DNA of 64,000 nucleotides from the NCBI GenBank assembly GCA_945893365.1, contig CAMDED010000022.1, forward strand, positions 1 to 64,000, read 5' to 3'. Position numbers and translations under genes: made by a program. Under the pieces are notes generated by a model that saw nothing but the letters and a program-made list of their open reading frames with translations, did no database searches and was not told where the DNA came from. Origin of the DNA: Candidatus Sulfopaludibacter sp. SbA3. GTDB taxonomy: Bacteria > Acidobacteriota > Terriglobia > Bryobacterales > Bryobacteraceae. Below are positions 1-9,201 of the stretch, in pieces (position 1 is the first letter of the stretch; every line of letters starts with the position of its first letter).

Positions 1-448
1 ATTCCTTGATCGGGTTGCACGCCTGCAGAGCCCCTCTCCGCTTCACCGACCGTACCAGAATAAAACGATTGCCTCAGCAGGGGAAAGGAATTATCATCGA
101 ACGGTACACAGTGTCTTAACTGTTTGTCTCGCCAAACAGGGCAACCCCACGAGTCCTCGAATAATCTCTTTTCCCCCGGCGCGCACCCATCCAGCTTTCG
201 CACAATTGGTTCAGACGCTCTCGCGCGCGCGGCTCGGACAGGTGTTCTGAGCCGTGACCGTGAGGGGAACTGTTGGTAAATCCCACGCGAGACAACAATC
301 CAGCAACTCCCAGAACGCGTTTGGTCCCAAATCGTAACCCCAAATTCATACACGCGGGGTAAAATCGTGTCTTGAAATCGGGATCCGGGGCAGCCGCCGC
401 TTGCGCCCTTTGCTAACATGGTACGTAACGGGTTTTGGAGGAGTCATC
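1..448. other. Upstream region without a supported gene
   Basis: I see no convincing coding region here. A 77-residue open frame on the minus strand (116-349) has no recognisable motif, is rich in Arg and Ser as chance frames in GC-rich DNA are, and lacks a clear ribosome site. A TAAAAT hexamer at 360-365 could be the -10 box for the receptor gene that follows, but no matching -35 box is evident. Confidence 0.4.
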
Positions 449-3400
449 ATGCGAAAGACGTTGCTTTTATCCGCTGCCATCGTATCGCTCGGAGCTGTCG
501 CCTATGGGCAGACGGTGGCTGGTATGGGCGCAATTACGGGTTTGGTCCGCGACGCATCGGGCGCTGCCGTTCCGAACGCCACCGTCGTGGTCGCTAACGA
601 ATCGAAGGGAATCAAGCGCACCTTGAACAGCAACGAGGCCGGGATTTTCAACGCGCCCGCTCTGTTGCCGGCGTCCGGGTATCGCGTCACGGCGTCGAAA
701 GAGGGCTTCGCTCAATACGACGCACGGGAGATTCAGATCCTGGTGGGCCAGAACGTGAATATCGGCGTCACGCTCGAAGTCGCGACGGCTGCAACGCAAA
801 TCGACGTGAGCGCCACGCAGTCGGTCGTGGAAGACACGAAAACCGACGTATCGCAGGTCGTGAACGCGCGCCAGATCCTCGACCTTCCGATTAACGGGCG
901 GCGAGTCGACTCCTTCGTCCTGCTGTCTCCAGCCATCGTTCCCGACGGCTCTTTCGGGCTTGTGAGCTTTAGGGGCGTCGCCGGCGGCAACAGCTATCTT
1001 ACGGACGGAAACGACACAACCAATCAGTTCTATAACGAGAACGCCGGACGCACCCGCATTTCGAGCCAGATCTCACAGGACGCGGTACAGGAGTTTCAGG
1101 TTATTTCAAACAATTTCGCGGCCGAGTTCGGACGCGCCTCGGGCGGCGTCATCAACACGGTCACGAAAAGCGGGCAGAACGAATTGCATGGCACGGGCTA
1201 CTGGTTTTTCCGGAACCGGACACTCAACGCCCGCGATCGATATGCCAATTTCAATCCGCCGGAGGTCCGTCATCAGGTGGGCGGCAGCCTCGGCGGGGCG
1301 ATCAAGAAGGACAAGCTGTTTTATTTCGTGAATTTGGAGGCCACGCGGCGCAGGTTCCCCCTGATCGCGACCGTGACGACGCCTCCGCTGTTCAACGCGG
1401 GCGGAGTCTTCCAGGATGTGCAGCCGGGCGGCGTGGCCACGTGCGCGGCGCCCGCCACCCCCGCGCAGTGCGCCACCGCCAAGCAGTTCGTCACCACGCG
1501 CAATTTCGCGGTGATCAAACGCACCGCCGATTCCGAGCTCGGGTTCGCCAAGCTCGACTGGCGCTCCTCCGAGCGCAACACGTTCAGCTTCAGTCTGAAC
1601 TACCTTCGCTGGATCTCTCCCAACGGAATTCAGACGCAAGCCGTGCTGGCCGACGGAAACGGCATTGGCAATAATGCGAACTCCACCGTCCGCACGCGCT
1701 ACGGGCGCGCCAGTTGGACGAATATCCCCAACGCGAATTCCGTCAATGAAGCGCGGTTCGGCTGGTTCAAGGATCGCCTCTTCGACGACGCCAGCCCCGA
1801 ATTCCTGGTTCCGGCACTGGGGCGCGCCGGTCTCACCATCAACGGCGTGAGCAATCTGGGCTACGCTACCAGCTATCCGCGCCTCAACCCCTCCGAACAG
1901 CGTTTCCAGTTCGCCGACAACCTTAGCTGGACGCGAGGCCGCCACGCCATGAAGTTCGGCGTCGACATCAGCCACACGGAGGATTACCAGAACCAGCTCA
2001 GCAATCAGTTCGGCACCTACACCTACGCGAGCTTCACGAATTTCGCGCGCGATTTCAGCGACAACGCGGCGGGCGGGAAGAACTGGACGCAGTACGCACA
2101 ACGGTTCGGAAATCCGATTGTCGACACGAAAATGGTGGACACCGGTCTCTACGCGCAGGACACCTATCGCCTCACGCCGCAGTTGGTGGTGAACTACGGC
2201 GTTCGCTACGAGTACGCAAAGATTCCGCAGCCGTCGCTCGTGAATCCGGACTACGCTCAGACGGGCGTTATCCCTTCGCCCGGAAAGAACTTCGCGCCCC
2301 GGGTAGGCGCGGCTTACAGTTTGAAGGACGGAAGGACCGTGATTCGAGCGGGTTACGGCTTGTTCTACGCGCGCTACCAGACGGGCATGATCAACACGTT
2401 CTTCCTCAACAACAACATCTATCAAAAGGCGATCACACTCACGGCGACGGCCACGGGCCCGGTTTTCCCGAATAATCTGCCCTCGACGGATCTGAATCCG
2501 CCGCCGGGTACGACGGACATTTCGGTTACCGACAAGAATCTCCGCAATCCGTACACACATCAGGCGAACCTCGCGATCGAGCGGCAGCTTTCGCGGGACA
2601 TTTCCATGAGCGTTTCCTACATCTGGAGCCGCGGCGTGCGGTTATACACGATCCGCGACCTCAACACCGGCCCGCTCGGCGCGCCTGTCACTTTCAATAT
2701 TCTGGATTCAAGCAACAACGTGACCGGGTCCTACTCCACCCCAACCTATCGCGGGCCGCGGACCGATCCCCGGTACCGCCGCGTCAGCCAAGTGGAGAAC
2801 GGCGGCATCAGCTATTACGATGGTCTGGCCCTGCAAGTGAACAAACGCTTCTCGCAGGGTTTCCAGGGATCAGTGGCGTACACCTGGTCTCATGCGATCG
2901 ACCTGAATCAGGGTGGCGGGAATAACAACATCTTCTTCAGCACCGGCCCCACAAGCTTCGCTAACGGGGAGTACGCCGCCGAGAAAGGCTCGTCGGCGCT
3001 GGATATCCGGCATCGCCTGGTAGTCAACACGGTGTGGAACCCAACGTTCACGAAGAGCGATGCCCTGTTGGCCCGCTACCTTGTGAACAATTGGCAGTTC
3101 AGCCAGATCACGACGCTGCAATCGTCGCCTCCGGTGAGTTCCACGATCAACATCAACGGCGCGGCCTTCCCCGGCGCCCTGGTAACGGCTTCGCTAAACG
3201 GACTGGGCGGAGTGAACCGCGTGCCTTTCCTTCCCGTGAACAATCTCGACGTGGACCGTATTTATCGCGTGGATGCGCGCGTCGCGAAGCTGCTGCCCAT
3301 CAACGATCGCATGAAATTCTACCTGCAGTTTGAAGCGTTCAACCTGTTCAACACGCCCTACGACACGGCGAGGCGGAACCAGCTATATCAGTTGAATGCC

Positions 3401-3514
3401 GCGAACGCCTCGCTGATCCCGCTAGCGACCTACGGATCGGGCAGCGCTTCTCAAGGCTTCCCGGACGGCACGAACGCACGCCGGGCCCAGGTTAGCTTGC
3501 GATTCTTGTTCTGA
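449..3514 (+). CDS. TonB-dependent receptor, Oar-like
   Basis: This 1021-residue protein is predicted to be an outer-membrane, TonB-energised transporter. It begins with a signal peptide (MRKTLLLSAAIVSLGAVAYG) followed by a carboxypeptidase-regulatory-like beta-sandwich (about residues 25-110, with GLVRDASGAAVPNATV), a plug domain (about 125-240, with INGRRVDS and GGVINTVTKSG) and a long beta-barrel that ends in Phe, as outer-membrane barrels do. I chose the ATG at 449 because GGAGGAG lies just upstream and the signal peptide begins there; an in-frame ATG at 401 would add 16 non-signal residues. The substrate cannot be read from sequence. Oligosaccharides or peptides are usual for the class. 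It stands alone, with no enzyme gene in the same direction next to it. Confidence 0.93.
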   Translation: MRKTLLLSAAIVSLGAVAYGQTVAGMGAITGLVRDASGAAVPNATVVVANESKGIKRTLNSNEAGIFNAPALLPASGYRVTASKEGFAQYDAREIQILVGQNVNIGVTLEVATAATQIDVSATQSVVEDTKTDVSQVVNARQILDLPINGRRVDSFVLLSPAIVPDGSFGLVSFRGVAGGNSYLTDGNDTTNQFYNENAGRTRISSQISQDAVQEFQVISNNFAAEFGRASGGVINTVTKSGQNELHGTGYWFFRNRTLNARDRYANFNPPEVRHQVGGSLGGAIKKDKLFYFVNLEATRRRFPLIATVTTPPLFNAGGVFQDVQPGGVATCAAPATPAQCATAKQFVTTRNFAVIKRTADSELGFAKLDWRSSERNTFSFSLNYLRWISPNGIQTQAVLADGNGIGNNANSTVRTRYGRASWTNIPNANSVNEARFGWFKDRLFDDASPEFLVPALGRAGLTINGVSNLGYATSYPRLNPSEQRFQFADNLSWTRGRHAMKFGVDISHTEDYQNQLSNQFGTYTYASFTNFARDFSDNAAGGKNWTQYAQRFGNPIVDTKMVDTGLYAQDTYRLTPQLVVNYGVRYEYAKIPQPSLVNPDYAQTGVIPSPGKNFAPRVGAAYSLKDGRTVIRAGYGLFYARYQTGMINTFFLNNNIYQKAITLTATATGPVFPNNLPSTDLNPPPGTTDISVTDKNLRNPYTHQANLAIERQLSRDISMSVSYIWSRGVRLYTIRDLNTGPLGAPVTFNILDSSNNVTGSYSTPTYRGPRTDPRYRRVSQVENGGISYYDGLALQVNKRFSQGFQGSVAYTWSHAIDLNQGGGNNNIFFSTGPTSFANGEYAAEKGSSALDIRHRLVVNTVWNPTFTKSDALLARYLVNNWQFSQITTLQSSPPVSSTININGAAFPGALVTASLNGLGGVNRVPFLPVNNLDVDRIYRVDARVAKLLPINDRMKFYLQFEAFNLFNTPYDTARRNQLYQLNAANASLIPLATYGSGSASQGFPDGTNARRAQVSLRFLF

Positions 3515-4023
3515 TCGAACCGCGCGCGAAGCGGTTGCGCCGTTTGGTGAATTCGGCGCCGGCTTTTGAGCCTGACAAGCCGCGATTCGTGGCCGCCGGC
3601 GTCCTTCAGTGAGTGGCACGATGTTCGGCGCGATGGTCATGCTTGCGCTCGCCAAACCGCGGCTGAATCGCCCTGCCATGCGGGTTGGATGGTTGTCGTC
3701 GGAACCATTGTGGCGCACGCCACCATATGCGGAACCCTCCACCGGTCTGGAGAAGTTTACCGTTCAAAGGGTTCAGTCGGCCAGCCATGCTTCGCAGCGT
3801 AACGCTACCCGCCGGTGACCGTAAGGCTTCGATACCTCAGCGGGCCGGTTCTGCTAAGAGAGCCGGGATGCGGTCCGCGCCGCTGTTTTCGCTCTTGATC
3901 GGCCGGGCAATTCCGTTCAGCTTGCCGGTACCCGTCTTGTGATCGAAACCCGGCCGGCGTGTCACTGGGCCGGGTTTTCGATCTACGGTCAACGCACTTA
4001 ATCTACTGCAAGCGCACTTGAAG
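3515..4023. other. Intergenic gap between convergent genes
   Basis: No supported gene lies in this 509-base gap between two convergent transcription units. The short frames present on both strands overlap one another and carry no motif. Its one distinct element is a long hairpin near the right end, listed separately. Confidence 0.5.
3941..3983. terminator. Long hairpin, likely bidirectional terminator
   Basis: The arms GATCGAAACCCGGCC and GGCCGGGTTTTCGATC pair with one bulged T around a 12-base loop. It sits between convergent genes, about 40 bases past the stop of the minus-strand DUF465 gene and well past the receptor gene on the plus strand. The T run is inside the stem instead of following it, so termination is plausible but not certain. 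Confidence 0.5.
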
Positions 4024-4260
4024 TTAAGCGACCGGCTGAGTCCTATACTGGCTCATGATCGCTTCCATCTGATCCTTAAACCGGAGTTTCAATTTCTTCA
4101 GCCGTACCTCCTCCACCAGTTGCTGGTCTGAGAGGTGCGGCATCGACGCCAAGTCATCCAACTGGCGGGAAAGCTCGGAATGTTGCTCCGCCAATTGTCG
4201 AAACTCCTGATTCGTCTGCATCAAATGCGCTTTCGTTTCTTCCTGCGCGATCCTATCCAT
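4024..4260 (-). CDS. DUF465 (YdcH-like) coiled-coil protein
   Basis: A 78-residue, almost wholly helical and charged protein. The C-terminal half (LVEEVRLKKLKLRFKDQME) matches the short coiled-coil pattern of DUF465/YdcH proteins, whose molecular role is not established. The ATG at 4260 has AGGAGG ten bases upstream. A longer frame to 4335 would add an unrelated leader and bypass that ribosome site. It is the last gene of a minus-strand run behind the secretin and the RimI-like acetyltransferase. The 123-base gap to the latter leaves room for its own promoter. Confidence 0.8.
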   Translation of the reverse strand: MDRIAQEETKAHLMQTNQEFRQLAEQHSELSRQLDDLASMPHLSDQQLVEEVRLKKLKLRFKDQMEAIMSQYRTQPVA

Positions 4261-4383
4261 ACAGGCTAAGCCTCCTAGGAGTGAGGGTTGCCGCGCCGAG
4301 TCGGATGTGAAAAGGGCTCGGTGGGTAATCTTCACTTCGTTCTCATAAAGATGAAGTGGCCCGTTATCGGGTCTACTGTGACA

Positions 4384-4791
4384 TTACCATGAAGGAAACT
4401 TCATGACAATACAATTTTCGGGAGGATACGAATAGTAGTTTGTCCTAGTACCAACCTGGCGAAATCCAAGGTGGCGGTAGAGCGCTTGGGCGGCGAGGTT
4501 CGATTCCCGAACTTCGAGAAAGCAACCGCCAGTCCTCTCAAGAATGTTTTGAATCAATTGGGTTGCGACGCCGCAGCGGCGCGCCGAGGGATCGACAGCG
4601 AGATTAAGGATCTCGGTTTCGCCGGGCGCGGTTTCGCGCCAAACCAGGAACGCCGCGATTTCACCATTCCAAATCGCAACGTCGCAGCGGTAGGAGGCGC
4701 CGGCGAGCGGGGCCCAGGACGCCGCTTCCGGGCAACGGGCTTGAATTGCGGCAATCGAGGCGGCGTCGGCTTCGGTTGAAGGGCGAATCAT
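4384..4791 (-). CDS. rimI: GNAT N-acetyltransferase, RimI-like
   Basis: This 135-residue protein carries the GNAT fold. Residues around 65-85 (EILNLAVDPSARRCGVATQLIQ) form the acetyl-CoA pyrophosphate loop, here R-x-C-G-V-A in place of the textbook Q/R-x-x-G-x-G/A. The C-terminal half (LEVRESNLAAQALYRHLGF, then a YYSYP-ENCIVM tail) is the pattern of RimI, which acetylates the N-terminal alanine of ribosomal protein S18. Activity on S18 is family knowledge, not seen here, and a related alanine N-acetyltransferase is possible. The gene follows the secretin by 32 bases and is probably cotranscribed with it. Confidence 0.82.
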   Translation of the reverse strand: MIRPSTEADAASIAAIQARCPEAASWAPLAGASYRCDVAIWNGEIAAFLVWRETAPGETEILNLAVDPSARRCGVATQLIQNILERTGGCFLEVRESNLAAQALYRHLGFRQVGTRTNYYSYPPENCIVMKFPSW

Positions 4792-4823
4792 CGGGTACCT
4801 AAAAGCTGGTGAGGGGCGTCGCC

Positions 4824-6467
4824 TTAAAAGCGGGCGAGGGGCTTCGTCTCGGATCCCACCCGGAGCGATCGCGTCGGGAACTCGTTCGCCGGTAAGCCGA
4901 GAATAACGGGCTTCAGGACGACGATGATCTCGCTTTCACTCCGGTTGCGCTCGTTTCTCCGCAAGAGAGGGCCGATTCCAGGCAGCGTGGAGAGCCCGGC
5001 AAGCCCGCTGAAGCTTCGCGCCTCGCCTGCGTTCATCATACCCGCGACAACCCCCCACTCTCCGGTGCGCAGACGCGCACGGGCGGTAATCTTGCGGCTT
5101 GAGATTGTGGGGATTCCGTTGAAACTCTCGGCGCCAAGCACCTTGAACTCGGCTTCAATTTCGAGCGTCACCTCCTCGCTGTCATGGATCTTCGGCGTGA
5201 CTTTGAACGCCACGCCGAGATCTTCGAAATTGAAGGAAGGGGGCGGCGTGTAAACCTGTCCAGGGGTGTCGATCACGCCGAAGTACCCGCTTGTGAGGAT
5301 GGGGTAGCGATCCCCGATATGAAAAGTTGCGGGCTGCCCGTCGAGGGAACTGAGTTCTACGCGTAACAGATTGGAGGAGTTGGATTTGTTCAGTTCGGCG
5401 ACGATCGCCGCGTCGGCGATCCCGATGGCGAAGGCAGTCTGTCCCCCTCCAAAGCGGAGCAGCCGTCCGAGCCCTTCGGTGGACACCGGAAGGTTGTTCA
5501 AAATGGTCGACAGACTGACCGCGGGAAAACTCGTGGGCAGGCGAAGGCCATAGGTCAGAAGCCGGCTCCGGCTGACTTCCATGAACTGAAGCTCAATGTC
5601 GACAGCCGGGCGGCGCGACATGAGATCCTGGAGAATCTCGACTGCCGGCATGGCTTTCGACACAGTGTCGCGGATAAAAACCATCCTCCTCCCCGCGTCC
5701 ACATGGAACTTGGCGAACTGCATGACTTGCCGGACAGCCTGCGCCATTTCCTGAGCTTCCTGTATAGTCACCAGTTCCGGAATTGGAATTGTGAGACTGA
5801 CGAAGGGCTCAACCTCCTGCCGCTTCGGCTGCGTGTCCTTCGCGACCAGAAACAAGCGGCTGGAAAGAGGAACGATGAAGTTTCCGGTCGCGAGCGAAAG
5901 CGCGCGAAGGGCGTCGCGGTAACCGGCGCGGCCCATTTGAAAACGGATCGAAGGGCCGGGCTGGAACTCACCGTCGAACACGGTATCGAGCCCGAAGGCG
6001 CGGGAAACCTGCTCGAATAAGAGCTTGGAATCTCCCTTGAGGTCGAAATCCTTGAGTCCGGGATCGGCGGTGAGCTCGACCGGGGGCTGGGGTTTGCGGG
6101 CGTCGTCGATCTCTCGGGCGGTGAAAGGCTCGGAGGGTACGGCCTCAGGCTCGGCTGGAGGCGGCAGTGGCGCCGAAGGAGGGGGAACGGGCTTGGCCTG
6201 AAGGGCGGCGCGCGAACGTACGGCCTGGCTTCGAAGCCAATAGAGCTTTCGATCGGGGTCGAGAGCCGCGGCTCTGGAATAAAGGAGATAGGCGCGAGCC
6301 ATCTCTCCGGCCTTCTCGGCCGCCCGCCCCTCCCGATAGATGGAACCGGCGGTCTGGGCCGCCAGCGGGGCGAGGATCAGCCATGCCAGAGTGAGGAAGC
6401 GAACAACTCGGGTGCAGGCCCGAACATGGATGCGGACTCCGGGATGGACCCGGATACGAACTGGCAC
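4824..6467 (-). CDS. Secretin (GspD/PilQ family)
   Basis: A 547-residue outer-membrane secretin for type II secretion or type IV pili. After a hydrophobic signal region (about residues 20-40) there is a TPR-like segment (YREGRAAEKAGEMARAYLLYSRAAALDP), a Pro-rich linker, N-domains including an STN-like part (FDLKGDSKLLFEQVSRAFGLDTVFDG), and the conserved secretin homology region. The region ends in the motif GLAGLSTLPGIGPLL followed by ESEIIVVLKPVIL. No other secretion or pilus genes lie next to it, so it is an orphan here. The TPR-like N-terminus fused to a secretin recurs in acidobacterial genomes (recalled, not checked). The start is the first ATG of the frame. A later start nearer the hydrophobic stretch is possible. 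Confidence 0.88.
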   Translation of the reverse strand: MPVRIRVHPGVRIHVRACTRVVRFLTLAWLILAPLAAQTAGSIYREGRAAEKAGEMARAYLLYSRAAALDPDRKLYWLRSQAVRSRAALQAKPVPPPSAPLPPPAEPEAVPSEPFTAREIDDARKPQPPVELTADPGLKDFDLKGDSKLLFEQVSRAFGLDTVFDGEFQPGPSIRFQMGRAGYRDALRALSLATGNFIVPLSSRLFLVAKDTQPKRQEVEPFVSLTIPIPELVTIQEAQEMAQAVRQVMQFAKFHVDAGRRMVFIRDTVSKAMPAVEILQDLMSRRPAVDIELQFMEVSRSRLLTYGLRLPTSFPAVSLSTILNNLPVSTEGLGRLLRFGGGQTAFAIGIADAAIVAELNKSNSSNLLRVELSSLDGQPATFHIGDRYPILTSGYFGVIDTPGQVYTPPPSFNFEDLGVAFKVTPKIHDSEEVTLEIEAEFKVLGAESFNGIPTISSRKITARARLRTGEWGVVAGMMNAGEARSFSGLAGLSTLPGIGPLLRRNERNRSESEIIVVLKPVILGLPANEFPTRSLRVGSETKPLARF

Positions 6468-6586
6468 ATAAGCATTGACGCTCAGCCGGCATAGATCGTT
6501 TAGAATTCACGCCGCGCGAGCCGCCGGGAATTCAGAGGAGGAATTCGCGCCGCGCGGGCAGGTTCGTTTAGAATTCGTAGTACAGC

Positions 6587-7057
6587 ATGAGCACCGCGCG
6601 CACGATGAAAGGCGGTTTCGCCGACAGGAAGGAGCTGCCGAAGGGTCCGTGTGGGCGGAGTCTCTGCCGCTGGTGCAATCTGGAAGTTCCCGCGGGGAGA
6701 TTCACTTTCTGCTCCGCCTGGTGCGTGGAAGAATGGCGGCTGCGGACGAACCCGGGCTACCTTCGGGAACGCGTATTCGAGCGCGACCGCGGCGTGTGCG
6801 CGGCGTGTGGAACCGATACCCCGGCGGAGTGGAATCACATCAGGAAACAGCGGGGCCCCGCGCGCCGCGTAGCCCTCGAGCGGTGGGGCTTGAAGAGCAT
6901 TTCGCGGCAAAGTCTCTGGGATGCGGATCACATCCTGCCCGTCCGCGAAGGCGGCGGGGAATGCGACCTTTCGAACCTCCGCACACTCTGCCTCCGCTGC
7001 CACCGCGAGGCGACGGCCGCCTTGCGGAAGCGAATTTCGAGTACAATCTTTCCATGA
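6587..7057 (+). CDS. HNH endonuclease-like zinc protein
   Basis: A 156-residue protein with two cysteine clusters in the first half (CRWCNLEV..FCSAWC, then CAACG) and an HNH nuclease core at the C-terminus: DADHILPV, then a G-rich turn, NLRTLCLRCH. That arrangement matches the HNH_1 domain, where the DH pair and the CxxCH cluster bind metal. A nuclease role is therefore likely, on an unknown substrate. Its TGA stop overlaps the ATG of the next gene in ATGA, implying translational coupling, although the two products have no evident functional link. Confidence 0.8.
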   Translation: MSTARTMKGGFADRKELPKGPCGRSLCRWCNLEVPAGRFTFCSAWCVEEWRLRTNPGYLRERVFERDRGVCAACGTDTPAEWNHIRKQRGPARRVALERWGLKSISRQSLWDADHILPVREGGGECDLSNLRTLCLRCHREATAALRKRISSTIFP

Positions 7058-8310
7058 ACCGATCCCGACGCGACTTTTTCCGGCAGGCTTCCGCGCTCAC
7101 GGCCCTGCCCGTAACCTGGAGCGCCTTCAGCGCCTCGATGCAAGCGGCGGCCGCGCAAACGCGGAGCGAAGACTACTGGCTGCTGGTGAAGCGTCAGTTT
7201 CCGCTCGACCCCAGCCTGATCTACATGAATGCGGCGAACGTTTGTCCGGCGTCGCGTCCGGTGATGGACCGTCATTTGGAATTCCTGCGGGACTTCCATT
7301 CAAACCCGTCGTTCCAGAATCGCGACAAGTACGCGCCCTTGCGCGAAACTCTGCGCGGGAAGATCGGCGCGATGTTCCGGGTGTCTGCGGAAGAGATTGC
7401 GATCACGCGGAACACGAGCGAGGGCAGCAATCTGATCGTGCGCGGAATCGATCTGAAGGCCGGCGACGAGATCGTGATTACGGACCACAACCATCCGTCG
7501 AACAACGATTCCTGGAAAGTGAGGGCGAAGCGTGACGGATTGGTCGTGAAATCCGTGCCGGTTCCGGTTCCCGCGAAGAGCGCGGACGATTTACTCGGCG
7601 GAATCGAGCGGGCGATTACACCGCGGACGCGCGTGATCGCGGTGACGCATTTGACGAGCACCACCGGTATCCTCTATCCCGCGCGGCAGATTGCGGAGTT
7701 GGCGCGGAAACGCGGAATCTACATGCATCTGGACGGCGCGCAGACGTTCGGGCTGCTCGACGTGAACCTAAAAGAGATCGGCTGCGATTCCTACTCGACA
7801 AGCGCGCACAAGTGGGGCATGGGACCACTCGAAGCGGGCATCCTTTATGTACGCTCGGAGCGTATCCCACAGATTTGGCCGTCGGTAGTTACCGCGGGCT
7901 GGTCCGATGAATTGAAGGGCGCGAGGAAGTTCGAAGTGTTCGGGCAGCGCGACGATCCTCGGGTTGTCGCCCTCGAAGCGGCTGTGGACTTTCTGAATCT
8001 GGTGGGGATGCCGGACGTCGAGAAGCGCGTGCGGGATCTGACGACGCACGCAAAGAACGGTCTGAAAAATCTGGGCGGCGTGGAATTGAAGACCAACATG
8101 GAAGCCGGGCTATCGGGCGGCGTGATCAAGTTCAAGCTGAAGAGCGTCCCGACGAAACGCGCGTACGACACGCTGTGGGAGAAGTATCGCATGGCGATCG
8201 CGAAGACGGATTCGGGCGACTCCGAGGGGTTGCGGTGGTCTCCGCACGTGTACAACTCGATCGAAGAGATCGACCGGGCGGTGGCCGCCGTGAAGGCTCT
8301 GGCGAGCTGA
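7054..8310 (+). CDS. Tat-exported class V aminotransferase-like protein
   Basis: This 418-residue protein starts with a twin-arginine signal (NRSRRDFFRQASALTALP), so it is probably exported folded with its cofactor. The body is a fold-type I, class V PLP enzyme (cysteine desulfurase, isopenicillin-N epimerase and kynureninase relatives). It shows ITRNTSEGSNLIVRG, then DHNHPSN, then LDGAQTFGLLDVNL, and the likely Schiff-base lysine in STSAHKWGMGP. The substrate is unknown; isopenicillin-N-epimerase-like is a common automatic label. The same frame stays open back to 6475 but only as a shadow of the HNH gene. The ATG at 7054 gives the signal peptide and the 4-base overlap. Confidence 0.87.
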   Translation: MNRSRRDFFRQASALTALPVTWSAFSASMQAAAAQTRSEDYWLLVKRQFPLDPSLIYMNAANVCPASRPVMDRHLEFLRDFHSNPSFQNRDKYAPLRETLRGKIGAMFRVSAEEIAITRNTSEGSNLIVRGIDLKAGDEIVITDHNHPSNNDSWKVRAKRDGLVVKSVPVPVPAKSADDLLGGIERAITPRTRVIAVTHLTSTTGILYPARQIAELARKRGIYMHLDGAQTFGLLDVNLKEIGCDSYSTSAHKWGMGPLEAGILYVRSERIPQIWPSVVTAGWSDELKGARKFEVFGQRDDPRVVALEAAVDFLNLVGMPDVEKRVRDLTTHAKNGLKNLGGVELKTNMEAGLSGGVIKFKLKSVPTKRAYDTLWEKYRMAIAKTDSGDSEGLRWSPHVYNSIEEIDRAVAAVKALAS

Positions 8311-8332
8311 TTCATAGACGAGTAATCGCGGT

Positions 8333-8356
8333 GTCCGGCAAGCCGGATGTTATAAT
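8333..8356 (+). promoter_or_regulatory. Promoter -10 box for tRNA-Leu
   Basis: A perfect TATAAT lies at 8351-8356, 20 bases before the tRNA 5' end, the right place for a -10 box with a start near 8363. The -35 region is not consensus. Directly upstream a small hairpin (TCCGGC-AA-GCCGGA) fills the spacer and may instead belong to the end of the aminotransferase transcript. Confidence 0.65.
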
Positions 8357-8375
8357 CCCTCTGAAAGCCTCGTGC

Positions 8376-8462
8376 GCGAACGTGGCGGAATTGGCAGACG
8401 CACCAGACTTAGGATCTGGCTCCCGAAAGGGAATGGGAGTTCGACCCTCCCCGTTCGCACCA
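8376..8462 (+). tRNA. tRNA-Leu (anticodon UAG)
   Basis: The acceptor arms GCGAACG and CGTTCGC pair fully, with discriminator A and an encoded CCA end. The D-arm reads GCGGAATTGGCAGACGC, the anticodon stem is CCAGA/TCTGG around loop CTTAGGA with anticodon TAG at 8410-8412, and a long variable arm precedes a GGGAGTTCGACCCTCC T-arm. A long variable arm (class II) plus UAG identifies leucine, reading CUN codons. It lies between the aminotransferase and ssb genes. Confidence 0.97.
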
Positions 8463-8528
8463 GGTCGTTCGACACGCGGCGCAACGGTCTCCGCTCACGG
8501 AGTGGAGTGTGCTACATTTCAGGTAACT

Positions 8529-9014
8529 ATGGCATCCCGCAGCGTAAACAAGGTCATTCTCGTCGGTCACCTCGGCCGCGACGCCGAAACCAAATTCACG
8601 CCTGGCGGCGCGGCGCGGACGTCGTTTTCCGTCGCCACGAGCAGGCGGTGGAAAGACCAGCAAACCGGCGACTGGAAGGAAGAAACCGATTGGGCCAACG
8701 TCACGCTGTGGCGCGCCGAGAACCTCTCGCCGTACCTCCTGAAAGGAAAACAGGTCTATATCGAGGGGCGTCTCCGCACGCGCAGCTATGAGGATAAGGA
8801 CGGCAAGAAAGTGTACGCCACCGAGGTTGTGGCCGAGGAAGTGATCCTGCTCGGCGGGCGCGGCGGCGACCAGGGCGCGGGTGGAAGCGGCGGCGACGAC
8901 TACCAAGCGCCTGTTTCCCAGCCTCGCAGCGCTCCCCGCCAGCAATCACAGGCGGCTCCCTCCGACGACTCGCCGTTTAATCAGGGCATCACCGACGACG
9001 ACGTACCGTTCTAG
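8529..9014 (+). CDS. ssb: Single-stranded DNA-binding protein
   Basis: A 161-residue SSB. Residues 1-110 form the OB fold, opening SVNKVILVGHLGRDAE and continuing through FSVATSRRWKD, EETDWANVTLW and VYIEGRLRTRSYEDKDG. A Gly/Gln-rich disordered linker follows, then the acidic tip DDDVPF that docks replication and repair partners. It coats single-stranded DNA in replication, repair and recombination. It lies 66 bases after tRNA-Leu without an obvious terminator between, and it lacks the rpsF-rpsR neighbours common elsewhere. Length and tail are normal, so the gene appears intact. Confidence 0.95.
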   Translation: MASRSVNKVILVGHLGRDAETKFTPGGAARTSFSVATSRRWKDQQTGDWKEETDWANVTLWRAENLSPYLLKGKQVYIEGRLRTRSYEDKDGKKVYATEVVAEEVILLGGRGGDQGAGGSGGDDYQAPVSQPRSAPRQQSQAAPSDDSPFNQGITDDDVPF

Positions 9015-9201
9015 CGCGGTTGAAAGAAGCAAGCGGGTGATCTTTCGCGGCAAAGACCGAACGGGAACGCTGGTTCGGAAGGTCGCTTTCAGTTGCTCCC
9101 GTTTTCGCGTGACACGGGCGGGGTGTTCCCTACGCTTGTCGATGGGCACGCTGGCAAAACGCTGGCTTTTTTCACGTGAGGCCGGGTACAATCGGGAGGC
9201 T

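Noticed and set aside
116-349. 77-residue minus-strand frame near the left edge
   Set aside because: No ribosome site, no motif, and Arg/Ser/Gly bias of a chance frame.
1106-2560. 484-residue open frame on the minus strand
   Set aside because: It lies wholly inside the receptor gene, is Arg/Val-rich and motif-free; long antisense frames are expected in this GC-rich DNA.
6475-7053. Upstream extension of the class V aminotransferase frame
   Set aside because: It overlaps the HNH gene in another frame and has no signal or domain; the twin-arginine signal begins at 7054.
9142-9201. Upstream ATG for the LexA-like gene
   Set aside because: It would add 20 residues with no resemblance to the family; the GTG at 9202 starts where the LexA-like sequence begins, though the ribosome-site spacing is not ideal.
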